From assembly GCA_965230185.1 (NCBI GenBank), contig OZ245995.1:2418001-2482000 (forward strand): a DNA stretch of 64,000 bases, given 5' to 3'. The translations under genes and the position numbers were made by a program. This document shows positions 53,284-62,231 of the stretch, piece after piece. The notes under the pieces were generated by a model. It saw nothing but the letters and a program-made list of their open reading frames with translations, was not told the origin of the DNA and did no database searches. Source of the DNA: Motiliproteus sp965230185. GTDB taxonomy: Bacteria; Pseudomonadota; Gammaproteobacteria; Pseudomonadales; Balneatricaceae. Each line of letters opens with the position of its first letter. The stretch's first letter is position 1.

Positions 53284-54165
53284 ATGTCAGGCTATCATCG
53301 CAGCGATAACCGGAGCAGGCGGCAGCGCCGGTCTTCGGATACCGGTCATCGCATCCGGCAGTTATCGGTTCGCCCCGGCGTTATGCTGGTGTCCCTGCTC
53401 TGTGGCCTGTTGCTGCTGATCAGCAGTGTCCGGGTGATCGCCCAGTCGATGGAACTGATTGCCGCCGAACTTCCTCCCTATTCCTACCAGACCAGCGATG
53501 GCGCCGCCGGGCTGGGCGTCGAAATCCTGCAGGAGGCTGGACGTCGGCTCGGGCATTCCGGCGATATCCGACTGATGCCTTTCAAGCGTGCTTTTCAGAA
53601 CGCGCTGACCCGTGACAATCTGCTGATGACGCCGGTCGCCCGGGTTTATCGTCGGGAGGGGCTGCTGAAATGGGCGATTCATTATCTGGATGACAGTTTT
53701 TTTTATGTCACTCGTGCCGGTAGTCCCCGGCTGACTCATGAGCGCGCTCGCCGCGGGGGAACTATTGCGGTACTGGCGGGATCGGCACCGCTGGCACAGC
53801 TAAGAGCCGCCGGTATCAGCGATTATCTTGAGCAGACCCGGGACACCGCCAATATCAATATGCTGACGGTGGGCCGGGTCGATGGCTGGTTCACCTCGGC
53901 AATCCTGCTGAGCGCGGCCTTTAAATCCAGTCCGGAGCTGGATCCCGCCGATTTCGTCATTGGTGAGGTACAGAGTCGGCACTGTGTTTATGCGGTAGCG
54001 TCCCTGGATACCGCCGAGTCGGTGATCCGCCCCTGGCGGCAAGCGGTGGAGTCGATGAGAGCCGATGGTACCCTGCAGCAGATCATCAATCGTTATCTCG
54101 ATGAAGAGCTGCAGCGAAAGCTGGATTCTGCTGCGCATCCCTCTGAAAAGTGCGCCTACCCCTGA
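53284..54165 (+). CDS. Family 3 solute-binding-like periplasmic protein
   Basis: The 293-residue protein has a long Arg-rich cytoplasmic N-terminus (about 30 residues), a hydrophobic segment (VMLVSLLCGLLLLISSVRVIA) and an amino-acid-binding-like domain (MELIAAELPPYSYQT onward). It ends with residues typical of the fold (TLQQIINRYLDEE). The leader may be an uncleaved anchor. No ABC genes accompany it. A GTG codon directly precedes the ATG. Confidence 0.7.
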   Translation: MSGYHRSDNRSRRQRRSSDTGHRIRQLSVRPGVMLVSLLCGLLLLISSVRVIAQSMELIAAELPPYSYQTSDGAAGLGVEILQEAGRRLGHSGDIRLMPFKRAFQNALTRDNLLMTPVARVYRREGLLKWAIHYLDDSFFYVTRAGSPRLTHERARRGGTIAVLAGSAPLAQLRAAGISDYLEQTRDTANINMLTVGRVDGWFTSAILLSAAFKSSPELDPADFVIGEVQSRHCVYAVASLDTAESVIRPWRQAVESMRADGTLQQIINRYLDEELQRKLDSAAHPSEKCAYP

Positions 54166-54300
54166 AAGAGACTGTCCTCGTTTTAGCTGGATTATCTGCC
54201 CTGTCGCGCGGAACAGGTGCCGGTCCGGGTTGCCGCTCCCTGTTGCCGGTCTGGCGATGTTGACGCCTGAAGATCTGCCACCGGCTTCGTATCATATAGC

Positions 54301-54338
54301 TGCATAATATTGACGTTAACGTAAGCTGTAAGTTATCC
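54301..54338 (+). promoter_or_regulatory. LiuR-type operator in the thioesterase promoter
   Basis: TTGACGTTAACGTAAG (54310-54325) fits the LiuR-type palindrome with ACGTTAACGT core. Its TTGACG serves as -35, followed after 17 bases by TTATCC as -10 (54333-54338), so the palindrome lies inside the spacer as usual for MerR-family activators. A TGCA (54301-54304) lies just upstream. The thioesterase start is 90 bases downstream of the -10. Confidence 0.6.
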
Positions 54339-54428
54339 TGGGCGATCCGGTCAGGAGGCTGGCTACCGTTTTGCCAGGCCGGCAAGGCCCGGATCATGAG
54401 TTCGACAGGGTGAAGCAGGAGGTATGGG

Positions 54429-54857
54429 ATGAGTAAGTTACTGGAAGGTTATCAGGTTCAGTTGAGAATGCCGCTGGTCTGGGGCGATATGGATTCCTTT
54501 CAACACGTGAATAACCTGGTGTATCTGCGATACTTTGAGAGCATTCGCATGCTCTATATGGAGCGTTGCAACTATGCCGGGATCATGGAGGAAACCGGTG
54601 TTGGTCCCATCCTCAAATCCACCGACTGTACCTATCGTATCCCGCTGACCTGGCCCGACGAGGTTATCGCGGCGGTACGGGTCACCGATGTTCAGGAGGA
54701 TCGTTTCACCATGGAGCACGTGGTCTGGAGCGAGCAGCACCAGAAGATCGCCGCCGAGGGTCATGGCGTACTGGTCTGTGTCGATTACCAGCGTAATTGC
54801 AAAGCAGCCATTCCTGCGGCGATGCGGGAAATGATCCGGGAGCTGGACGGAATCTGA
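54429..54857 (+). CDS. Hot-dog fold acyl-CoA thioesterase (4HBT type)
   Basis: The 142-residue thioesterase has the 4-hydroxybenzoyl-CoA-thioesterase fold, with VWGDMDSFQHVNNLVYLRYFE, whose Asp is the catalytic position in this group. It would hydrolyse acyl- or aroyl-CoA to free CoA, possibly relieving CoA trapping during aromatic degradation. It has its own promoter with a LiuR-type operator, so it may respond to the same regulator as the bcr operon. GGAGG lies upstream of ATG 54429. Confidence 0.85.
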   Translation: MSKLLEGYQVQLRMPLVWGDMDSFQHVNNLVYLRYFESIRMLYMERCNYAGIMEETGVGPILKSTDCTYRIPLTWPDEVIAAVRVTDVQEDRFTMEHVVWSEQHQKIAAEGHGVLVCVDYQRNCKAAIPAAMREMIRELDGI

Positions 54858-54932
54858 GCCGGTCGGGATGTTGCGCCCGGGACCGCATCCGTCAGTGCAT
54901 GGCTCCCGGCGAAAGTCCCGGCTGCAGCGGTT

Positions 54933-55658
54933 TCAGGCCAGCTCGCCGGCGAACAGATAACCGGCCCCGTGTGCGGTCAGAATAAAGCGGGGATTGGTGG
55001 AATCGTCCCGGAGTTTGCGGCGAACCCGTCCTACCAGCACATCGACTGAACGATCACTGGGGCTCCATTGCCGATCCCTGACCGCATCCATCAGCTGGTC
55101 CCGGCTCATTACCTGTCCCGGGCGACTGATCAGCGCCTGCAACAGTCTGAACTCTCCCTCCGGTAGTCGTCTGCTGCTGTTTTCCGGATCGGTCAGCAGT
55201 CGTCTGCGAGCGTCCAGCTGCCAGCCTTCAAATCGGCAGACGCTGCTGCCGGTCGGCTGATCTGTCCTTGCCGGTGTTTTTATCCGCCATAGCAGGTTCC
55301 TGACCCTGGCCAGCAGTTCCCGGGGGTTGCAGGGGCCGCTGATAAAGTCGTCGGCCCCCATCTCAAGGCCGACGATACGATCGATCTCATCATCTTTCGC
55401 GGAAATCAGGATGATCCCCACATCCAGCCGGGCCCGTAACTGGTGAGTCAGGCGCAGCGCCTGTTCCGTCGCCAGGCTGTCGTTAAGCAGCACCAGATCG
55501 ATCTGCCCGTGTATTGCCTGATCGGTCAGTTGTGCCGAATCTGAGGTCTCACTGACCTGGTAGCCAGCATCTGCGAAATAGTCGGCCAGGGGGCTGTGAC
55601 AGCCCTGGTTGTGGTCGACGATCAGTATCCGTACGTTCCGGTCGGTTTCAGATTTCAT
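54933..55658 (-). CDS. TorR-like response regulator with degenerate receiver
   Basis: This 241-residue OmpR/PhoB-type regulator has an N-terminal receiver (10-120) and a C-terminal winged helix (about 145-240, with SVDVLVGRVRRKLRDD). It resembles TorR over its length (GIILISAKDDEIDRIVGLEMGADD). Key receiver residues are lost: the phosphoacceptor Asp is Asn59 (followed by Asp60), the conserved Lys is Gly108, and one of the acidic pair is His16. It probably works without phosphorylation. No histidine kinase gene is adjacent. A hexanucleotide repeat lies upstream. Confidence 0.88.
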   Translation of the reverse strand: MKSETDRNVRILIVDHNQGCHSPLADYFADAGYQVSETSDSAQLTDQAIHGQIDLVLLNDSLATEQALRLTHQLRARLDVGIILISAKDDEIDRIVGLEMGADDFISGPCNPRELLARVRNLLWRIKTPARTDQPTGSSVCRFEGWQLDARRRLLTDPENSSRRLPEGEFRLLQALISRPGQVMSRDQLMDAVRDRQWSPSDRSVDVLVGRVRRKLRDDSTNPRFILTAHGAGYLFAGELA

Positions 55659-55712
55659 CCTGTATCAGCCTGTTATTGTTGTTTATGACTGTGTCTATCT
55701 GCTGTGAACTAC

Positions 55713-55745
55713 CTGTTTCTGTTTCTGTTTCTGTTTCTGTTTCTG
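55713..55745 (-). repeat. CTGTTT hexanucleotide tandem repeat
   Basis: Five perfect CTGTTT units (55713-55742) plus a partial one lie 55-87 bases upstream of the TorR-like gene start, in its promoter region. Copy-number change could alter promoter spacing. Confidence 0.85.
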
Positions 55746-55889
55746 GCTCGCGCCTTTTTTGTGCCCTGATTCCGTACCGGTAATCAATCGCCGATCCAAT
55801 ATAGCATTACCGACAGCGTCCGCCTGTGAATCGGAAATGTTGCCGTTTAGAGAAGTTACACCCCGCGAAACGGCGATGATTTATGCTGC

Positions 55890-57110
55890 TCAGCGGCTGG
55901 CGCTCTCGTTGACGACCCGGGCCAGGGCGCTGCACAGGCGATCGATATTGCTTTCGTTGATTCCGGCAATGTTGATGCGGCCGGAGTCGACGATATAGAT
56001 TCCGTCTTCCTCCCTCAGTCGGTGAACCTGCTGTTCGGTCAGCCCCGAGAAGGAGAACATGCCGTTCTGGCGACCGATAAAACTGAAATCCTGGCCGCTC
56101 GCCAGGCTGGCCATGGTCTCTGTCAAGCGGTCGCGCATGGTACGGATCCGGTCGCGCATCGCCGCGAGTTCCTGCAGCCACTGCTGGCGCAGCGCGGTAT
56201 TGTCGAGAATGACAGTAACGATTGCAGCGCCATGGTTGGGTGGCATCGAATAGTTGCCGCGAATGCTGTAGTTAACCAGGCTGAACGCAGCTTCTGCGTC
56301 CCGGTGACTGGCGGCGATCAGGGTCAGGGCGCCGATACGTTCGTTATAGAGCCCGAAGTTTTTTGAACAGGAGGTGGTAATCAGCATCTCGGGGCAATAA
56401 TCCGCCAGTATCCGGATGCCGCGGCTGTCCTGTTCAAGACCTTCGGCAAAACCCAGATAGGCGGTATCGATCAGTGGCAGCAGACCGCGCTCACGCAGCA
56501 GTGAACCGAGCTGATGCCACTGCTGGTCGTCGAGATCGAGTCCGGTAGGATTGTGGCAGCAGGCGTGCAGCAGCACGACATCACCGGCGGGTATGGTGTC
56601 GAGCGTCGCAAACAGGCCGTCGCTATCCAGACTGCGGGTTTCCCGGTTCAGCCAGGGGTAGCTCTTTACCTCCAGGCCGGCAGACTCAAAGACATTGAAG
56701 TGGTTGCCCCAGGTTGGGGAACTCACCCATATCCGTGCCTGTGGCAGCGACTGATGAATAAAGTCGCCGGCCACTCGCAACGCGCCGGTGCCCCCCGGTG
56801 TCTGTACGCTGCAGATACGGCCGCTGCTGTTAAGCTCTCGCAGCATGGCGCTGCTTCCACCGAACAGCACCTGCTCGATGGCGCGACCGAACTCCGGTGC
56901 GCCGGCGGAACCGATATAGGTCTTGGTGTGCTGATTATCCAGCAACCAGGCTTCGGCGGCTTTTACCGACTGCAGTACCGGGGTATTGCCCTGTTCGTCT
57001 TTATAGACGCCGACGCCCAGGTCGATCTTATCGATTCGGGTATCCGCCCTGTATGCCAGCATCAGTGCCAGCAACGGATCGCCGGCAACGGGGTTCAGTG
57101 TTTCAAACAT
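55890..57110 (-). CDS. Aromatic amino-acid/aspartate-family aminotransferase
   Basis: This fold type I PLP aminotransferase of the AspC/TyrB family (406 residues) has GVGVYKDEQGNTPVL, CHNPTGLDL, the PLP Lys in TTSCSKNFGLYNERIG, and NYSIRGNYSMPPNHGA. It transfers an amino group from Tyr, Phe, Trp or Asp to 2-oxoglutarate. Encoded 40 bases after the arylpyruvate decarboxylase on the same strand, it would provide phenylpyruvate or indolepyruvate for that enzyme. The start at 57110 follows GGAGAA; a longer frame overlaps the decarboxylase end. Confidence 0.88.
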   Translation of the reverse strand: MFETLNPVAGDPLLALMLAYRADTRIDKIDLGVGVYKDEQGNTPVLQSVKAAEAWLLDNQHTKTYIGSAGAPEFGRAIEQVLFGGSSAMLRELNSSGRICSVQTPGGTGALRVAGDFIHQSLPQARIWVSSPTWGNHFNVFESAGLEVKSYPWLNRETRSLDSDGLFATLDTIPAGDVVLLHACCHNPTGLDLDDQQWHQLGSLLRERGLLPLIDTAYLGFAEGLEQDSRGIRILADYCPEMLITTSCSKNFGLYNERIGALTLIAASHRDAEAAFSLVNYSIRGNYSMPPNHGAAIVTVILDNTALRQQWLQELAAMRDRIRTMRDRLTETMASLASGQDFSFIGRQNGMFSFSGLTEQQVHRLREEDGIYIVDSGRINIAGINESNIDRLCSALARVVNESASR

Positions 57111-57150
57111 CGCAGTGTTTTCTCCTTCCGGGCTCCGGGTCGTCCGCCGT

Positions 57151-58785
57151 TCAGTCTGTTGTCTGCTGGCGCTTGTTGCGCAGGCTGGTGACAAAGCGGT
57201 TGAGGGTCGGCGACAGCTTACCGGGTTCGATCATCACTTCGATCAGTTGAAAACGACCACGGGTCTGAACGGCGGTCTCCAGCGCCTGATTCAGCTCGCT
57301 GCGGGTGGAGACCCGGTAACCATCTCCGCCCATGCCGGCGGCCATGGAGGCGAACTGCCACTGGCCGAGGTGGTTGAATTCGGATTCGGGCTGGAACATC
57401 CGCAGCATCTCCCAGCTTTCGTTGTTGAACAGCAGCACAATGGGATCCCAGCCGTAGCGGCGGCAGTTACCCAGCTCCCAGCCGGTCATCTGAAAGGCGC
57501 CGTCACCCACCAGAATCAGCGGACGTTCGCCGCTGGTGGCCTGCATGCCGAGTCCGGCCGGGATGCCGAAGCCCATGGTGGCGTAATAGCCGGGGGCGGT
57601 CAGTTCGGTGTATTCCATATCCATGGCGGTAAACAGGCAGTCCCCCATATCGGAGGCGATCGGCATGGAGCCGTGCCTACGCATCATGCTGTTGACGGCG
57701 CCGGCAATATCCATCGGCATGATCGGCTGATCGTCGATGCTGAAGCCCGGGCACTCCGGTTTCGGGAAACTGAGGGGCTGAGCCGGCGCCGGCAGTGTTT
57801 CGGTCTGTTGCAGCAGAGCATCCAGCAGCGCCGCCAGCGGAATATTGTGGTAGCAGTGATAACCAATCTTCACGTCGCGGTTATCGGCCTGGATGGCGTC
57901 CTGATCGGCAACCCGCCGGGCCGAGATGCCAAAGTTGGTGTCGGAGATGATTACGCCCAGCATAAACAGGCCGTCGGAGTTCTCGACCAGCTTCTGGACA
58001 TCGCTGTTGCCCGCCATGCCGATATAGGTGCCGGCCAGCGGCGCATTGCTGTTAGCCAGCAGGCCGCGACCCATAAAGGTGGTGGCCACCGGAATATTGA
58101 GGCGGCGGGCCAGTTCGGCGACCTTGTCTTCCAGCTGGAAGCGGCGGATCTCGACGCCCACCAGCAGGGTCGGCGACTGCGCCTGCTGCAGCTTCTGCAG
58201 AATGCCGGCGGCACAGCTCTCCACCGCGGCGGCGGAGTAGGGAGCCGGTGGCAGTACCTGAGCCTCCTCGCACTCGGTGGTGACCTGGTCGCGGGGGATC
58301 TCGATCAGTACCGGCCGGCACTGCTCCTTACACTCACGGAGGACCCGGGCGACTTCGCTGGTGGCGGTGGCCGGATCGTCCAGCCGGGTCTGGGCGCAGG
58401 TGATCTCACGGAAAATCGCGAACTGAGAATCGACGGTCTTCACCTGGTGGTGCAGCAACAGGTCGTTCTGGCACTCATCCTTGCCGGGGGCGCCGGAGAT
58501 AACCACTAGTGGCGAACGCTCCGAGTAAGCGCCGGCAACGGCGTTGACCATGTTCAGAGCGCCGGCACCGTAGGTGACGGCGGCCACGCCGATGGCACCG
58601 TTGTAACGGGCGGCTGCATCGGCGGCGAAGCCGACACCGGGTTCATGGCTGAGGGTGTAGAAGGGCAGGATTCTGCTCTCTTCCATCACCTTAAAAAACG
58701 GCAGGGCGAAATCACCGGGGATGCCAAACACTTCCTGAGCCCCGTGGGTCTTCAGGGCCTGTAACAACATTTCTCCGATCTGCAT
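57151..58785 (-). CDS. Thiamine-diphosphate arylpyruvate (phenylpyruvate/indolepyruvate) decarboxylase
   Basis: The 544-residue ThDP decarboxylase has the activating Glu in SHEPGVGFAADAAARY, and the GDGAFQMTGWELGN to LLFNN cofactor motif. Length and segments match Azospirillum IpdC/PpdC and Aromatoleum Pdc. It converts phenylpyruvate or indolepyruvate to phenylacetaldehyde or indoleacetaldehyde. It is divergent from the TyrR-like gene and upstream of an aminotransferase, with an aldehyde dehydrogenase nearby: an Ehrlich-type route to phenylacetate or indoleacetate. Which substrate is preferred is not evident. Confidence 0.88.
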   Translation of the reverse strand: MQIGEMLLQALKTHGAQEVFGIPGDFALPFFKVMEESRILPFYTLSHEPGVGFAADAAARYNGAIGVAAVTYGAGALNMVNAVAGAYSERSPLVVISGAPGKDECQNDLLLHHQVKTVDSQFAIFREITCAQTRLDDPATATSEVARVLRECKEQCRPVLIEIPRDQVTTECEEAQVLPPAPYSAAAVESCAAGILQKLQQAQSPTLLVGVEIRRFQLEDKVAELARRLNIPVATTFMGRGLLANSNAPLAGTYIGMAGNSDVQKLVENSDGLFMLGVIISDTNFGISARRVADQDAIQADNRDVKIGYHCYHNIPLAALLDALLQQTETLPAPAQPLSFPKPECPGFSIDDQPIMPMDIAGAVNSMMRRHGSMPIASDMGDCLFTAMDMEYTELTAPGYYATMGFGIPAGLGMQATSGERPLILVGDGAFQMTGWELGNCRRYGWDPIVLLFNNESWEMLRMFQPESEFNHLGQWQFASMAAGMGGDGYRVSTRSELNQALETAVQTRGRFQLIEVMIEPGKLSPTLNRFVTSLRNKRQQTTD

Positions 58786-59073
58786 GGTCTGAATGTCCTG
58801 TCTGTGGCACCCGTCGCTCGCTCAGCCGGTTTGCTGCTGTCTGAATTTGCGACGGGGCAGTTTTAGTTGAGGTCAATCCTGACAGAGCCGGACCCGGGCG
58901 ATAAGCGAGCCGTTTTGCGGATTCTGTTAAGTGATAAGGAGAGTGAGATCAACTGGTGCTTATACGTTACAAAACTCTGATAATTTACTGTGAAACGGGA
59001 CAAGCAGGATGTACATAAAACGCAACAGGTGTTTTTATATGGGTACACAACGCGAGGAATAGGGAGTGCCCTG

Positions 59074-60615
59074 ATGCGTCTTGAAGTCTCCTGCGCCAAC
59101 CGGCCGGGCATGGCCCGGGAAATACTCGATACCCTGTCCGGGGCGAGAATCAACGTGCTGTCCGGCGAGTTCGCCAGCGAGCGCTATATCTACCTTCACA
59201 CTCCGGATATGAGCTTTAATCAGCTGCAGCGTATCCTGCCGCAGATCCGGGCGATTGACGGTGTCGACGATATTCATCCGATTCCGCTGATGCCCAGCGA
59301 GAAACGGGAGGCGGAGCAACAGACACTGCTGGACGCGCTGCCGGAAACCATCCTGTCGGTGGATCTGGAAGGACGGGTGCTGGCCGCCAATCAGGCCGCC
59401 GCCGAACTGCTGCAGCTCGGCCCCGGGCAGCTGTCCGGCTTCAGTCTGGAAGGGGCGGTCGGGAACCTGTCGCTGGTGGAGCTGATTCATCAGCATGACG
59501 GTCTGGTCACCGGCGTGCGCCTCGAGATTCTCGGCCGCCGGTTGCAGGCCGATCTCAGACCGATCCGGGTGCCGGTGGGCAGTCTCGGCTATTCGCTGAC
59601 AGGTGCGGTCATTACCCTGAAACGGCCGTCGGTGGTCGGCGCCGATCTGTCGGAGGAGCTGGCCGACTTCAGTCGCTTTTTCTGTCGGCAACCATCGATG
59701 AAGCAGCTGGTGACCAGAGCCCGGCGGATGGCGAAAGCCGATGCCCGGCTGCTGATTGAAGGGGAGACCGGCACCGGCAAGCGACTGCTGGCCGAGGCCT
59801 GCCACCTTGCCAGCCAGCGTGCAGCCAGACCCTTTGTGGTGCTGGACTGCACCGCCGTCAGCGACCGGCAACTGGAAGAGGTCCTGTTCGGCAGCGCCGA
59901 GCAGGGCGGCCAGCCGGAACAGCGCGGATTGCTGGAGCAGGCGGTCGGAGGTACGCTGTTTCTGAACCATATCGAGGATATGTCGGCCCTGTTGCAGCGG
60001 CGGTTGCTGCGTTTTGTATCAGAGGGGCGGTTCCGCCGTTGCGGCAGCGGCCAGGAGCTGTTTGCGGACGTGCGTATCATCGCCGGCTGTAGTCGCGAGT
60101 TGCAGGCGCTGGTGTCTGAAGGAGGTTTTCGCAGTGATCTCGGCTTTATGCTGTCGACCCTGCGGTTGTCGATTCCACCGCTTCGACAGCGCCGTGAGGA
60201 ATTGCCGGCGCTGGCTGAACAGCTGCTGGCCGAACTCTGCCGGCAACAGCAGCTGCCGAGGCCGGATATCACCCCCGCCACCCGACAGCTTTTGCTGGCC
60301 GCCCCCTGGCCCGGCAATGTCCGGGAGTTAAAAAATCAGCTGCTGCAGGGGCTGTTATCGCTGGAGGAAGGTGAAGCGCTGCAGCCGCAGCATCTGGGCC
60401 TGTCCGAGCTGCCCGCTGTCAGCACCGCCGATATTCGCTGTGAAGGATCGCTGGAGGAGGCGGTCAGTGCATTCGAGTCACAACTGTTGCAACAGCTGTA
60501 TCCCTCCTATCCCAGCAGCCGGCTGCTGGCCGCCCGGCTGGGTATGTCCCATACCGCCGTGGCACGGAAACTGCGGACCTATGGAATCAGCAAAAGCGTT
60601 AACAGAGCGGGGTAA
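59074..60615 (+). CDS. tyrR: TyrR-like aromatic amino-acid regulator
   Basis: The 513-residue regulator (same length as E. coli TyrR) has an N-terminal ACT domain (MRLEVSCANRPGMAREIL), a PAS domain (about 95-190), an AAA+ central domain with Walker A GETGTGKR and arginine-finger region PPLRQRREELP, and a C-terminal helix-turn-helix (RLLAARLGMSHTAVARKLR). It lacks the GAFTGA loop, as TyrR does, so it works with sigma-70. The ATG at 59074 follows GGGAG. It is divergent from the decarboxylase gene and probably activates it, the aminotransferase and the aldehyde dehydrogenase genes. No perfect TyrR box was seen in the 288-base gap. Confidence 0.9.
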   Translation: MRLEVSCANRPGMAREILDTLSGARINVLSGEFASERYIYLHTPDMSFNQLQRILPQIRAIDGVDDIHPIPLMPSEKREAEQQTLLDALPETILSVDLEGRVLAANQAAAELLQLGPGQLSGFSLEGAVGNLSLVELIHQHDGLVTGVRLEILGRRLQADLRPIRVPVGSLGYSLTGAVITLKRPSVVGADLSEELADFSRFFCRQPSMKQLVTRARRMAKADARLLIEGETGTGKRLLAEACHLASQRAARPFVVLDCTAVSDRQLEEVLFGSAEQGGQPEQRGLLEQAVGGTLFLNHIEDMSALLQRRLLRFVSEGRFRRCGSGQELFADVRIIAGCSRELQALVSEGGFRSDLGFMLSTLRLSIPPLRQRREELPALAEQLLAELCRQQQLPRPDITPATRQLLLAAPWPGNVRELKNQLLQGLLSLEEGEALQPQHLGLSELPAVSTADIRCEGSLEEAVSAFESQLLQQLYPSYPSSRLLAARLGMSHTAVARKLRTYGISKSVNRAG

Positions 60616-60741
60616 CAGTAAGCTGAATGTGAGCTGATCGTTAACTGGCATGAACGGGCCGCAATTTGCCAGATAGAGCAGAACCTGAAAATCGTCTGCC
60701 GAGTGATCACGGATCAGCCGGGCAGCGCACAATCACAGCAG

Positions 60742-60766
60742 CAAAAAGGGGAGCCCGGAGGCTCCC
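60742..60766 (-). terminator. Terminator of the aldehyde dehydrogenase gene
   Basis: GGGAGCC and GGCTCCC pair around a four-base loop. On the minus strand the stem is followed by CTTTTTGC. Confidence 0.8.
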
Positions 60767-60818
60767 AACAGAACGGCGACGAACGAAACAAAGGGGGACA
60801 AAAAGGGGCTTCGAGGCG

Positions 60819-62231
60819 TTACCTGTTGATATTGATAACCTGCGGACGAGTGTATTCCAGCAGCCCCTCCTGACCAAACTCGACGCCGAAGCCGGACATC
60901 TTACAGCCACCGAAGGGCGCGTGCGGCAGCACCTCGGCATGACCGTTGACCCAGGCGGTGCCGCACTCCAGCCGCGCCGCGATTTTGTGGGCCTGTTCGA
61001 TATCAGATGACCAGACCGAGCCGCCGAGTCCGTTGCTGTTGCTGTTGGCCTGGCGGACCGCATCTTCGATGTCGTGGTAGCGGATAACCGGCAGCACCGG
61101 ACCGAACTGCTCCTCATCCACCAGCGGTGTGCCATTACTGATCTCGCTGACAATGGTCGGCGGATAGAAATAGCCGGCGCCCTCCGATTGAGTGCCTCCG
61201 GTCAGAATCCGGGCGCCGCGCTGACGGGCATCGTCGACCAGCTCGCTGACCCGCTGCAACTGCCGGCGGTTCTGCACCGGTCCGAAGGTGGTCCCCGGTT
61301 CTTCGCCGTTGCCGACGATCTGCTGGTCGGCTATCTCGGCCAGTCGCCCGCAGAGCTCCTCGTACTGGGAGTCATGGACATAGAGGCGTTTCAGGGCCGC
61401 GCAGGTCTGACCCATATTGAGAAAAGCGGTCTGGAACAGCGGCATCGCGATGGCTTCCAGATCGGCATCGGGCAGCACGATCCCGGCATCGTTGCCTCCC
61501 AGCTCCAGGGTCAGCCGCTTAAGGTTGCCGGCGGCGTTGCGCATGATCTGCTGGCCGGTGGGGGTTGAGCCGGTAAAGACGATCTTGCTGATGCCCGGAT
61601 GGCCGGTCATGGCATTGCCCAGTTCGGCGGCACCGGTAATCACGTTGACGACCCCGGGGGGCGCCACCTCGTTGATGATCTCCGCCAGCAGCAGGGTGTT
61701 GAGAGGTGTCAGCTCGGAGGGTTTGCAGACGACGGTGTTACCGGCACGGATTGCCGGCATGATATGCCAGACCGCGATCATCAGCGGCCAGTTCCAGGGG
61801 GCAATCGATCCCACCACCCCCAGCGGTTTTCGGTGCAGCTCGATACGCTTGCTGTCACCGTCTTCGATCACCTCCACCGGCAACTCCAGCGCCGCAGTGG
61901 CCCGGGTCCAGGCAACCGCCCCCTGGACCTCTGCCTGAGCCAGAAACAGCGGCTTACCCTGTTCCCGGGTAATCACCCCGGCCAGTTCGTCGGCCCGGGA
62001 TTCCAGCTGATCGGCGATGGCATTAAGGACCCGCTGGCGTTCGGCATGGTCGCTGTGCTGCCAGCTTTCAAAGGCCGTCTGTGCCGCCGCCACCGCCTGA
62101 TCCAGCTGCCCGGCGGATGCCTGCGGGCACTGGGCGACGGGCTGTTCAGTGGCAGGGTTAAGAACGGCGAAGTTGCCCTCGGCACCGGTCAGCAGCTGCT
62201 GGCCGATAATCAGATTGTATTCTCTTTCCAT
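60819..62231 (-). CDS. NAD(P)-dependent aldehyde dehydrogenase
   Basis: The 470-residue ALDH has APWNWPLMIAVWHIMPAIRAGN, the catalytic Glu in LELGGNDAG and the catalytic Cys in NMGQTCAALKR. It oxidises an aldehyde to its acid. Its position beside the TyrR-like regulator and arylpyruvate decarboxylase suggests phenylacetaldehyde or indoleacetaldehyde as substrate. Sequence alone supports only a general ALDH of the succinate-semialdehyde/benzaldehyde-type clade. It is monocistronic with its own terminator. Confidence 0.85.
   Translation of the reverse strand: MEREYNLIIGQQLLTGAEGNFAVLNPATEQPVAQCPQASAGQLDQAVAAAQTAFESWQHSDHAERQRVLNAIADQLESRADELAGVITREQGKPLFLAQAEVQGAVAWTRATAALELPVEVIEDGDSKRIELHRKPLGVVGSIAPWNWPLMIAVWHIMPAIRAGNTVVCKPSELTPLNTLLLAEIINEVAPPGVVNVITGAAELGNAMTGHPGISKIVFTGSTPTGQQIMRNAAGNLKRLTLELGGNDAGIVLPDADLEAIAMPLFQTAFLNMGQTCAALKRLYVHDSQYEELCGRLAEIADQQIVGNGEEPGTTFGPVQNRRQLQRVSELVDDARQRGARILTGGTQSEGAGYFYPPTIVSEISNGTPLVDEEQFGPVLPVIRYHDIEDAVRQANSNSNGLGGSVWSSDIEQAHKIAARLECGTAWVNGHAEVLPHAPFGGCKMSGFGVEFGQEGLLEYTRPQVININR

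Noticed and set aside
57115..58509. Plus-strand frame of ~460 codons opposite the arylpyruvate decarboxylase
   Set aside because: Antisense shadow; the decarboxylase carries complete ThDP motifs.
58786..59073. TyrR boxes in the decarboxylase/tyrR gap
   Set aside because: TTTAC and TTACA fragments occur, but none has the TGTAAA-N6-TTTACA spacing.
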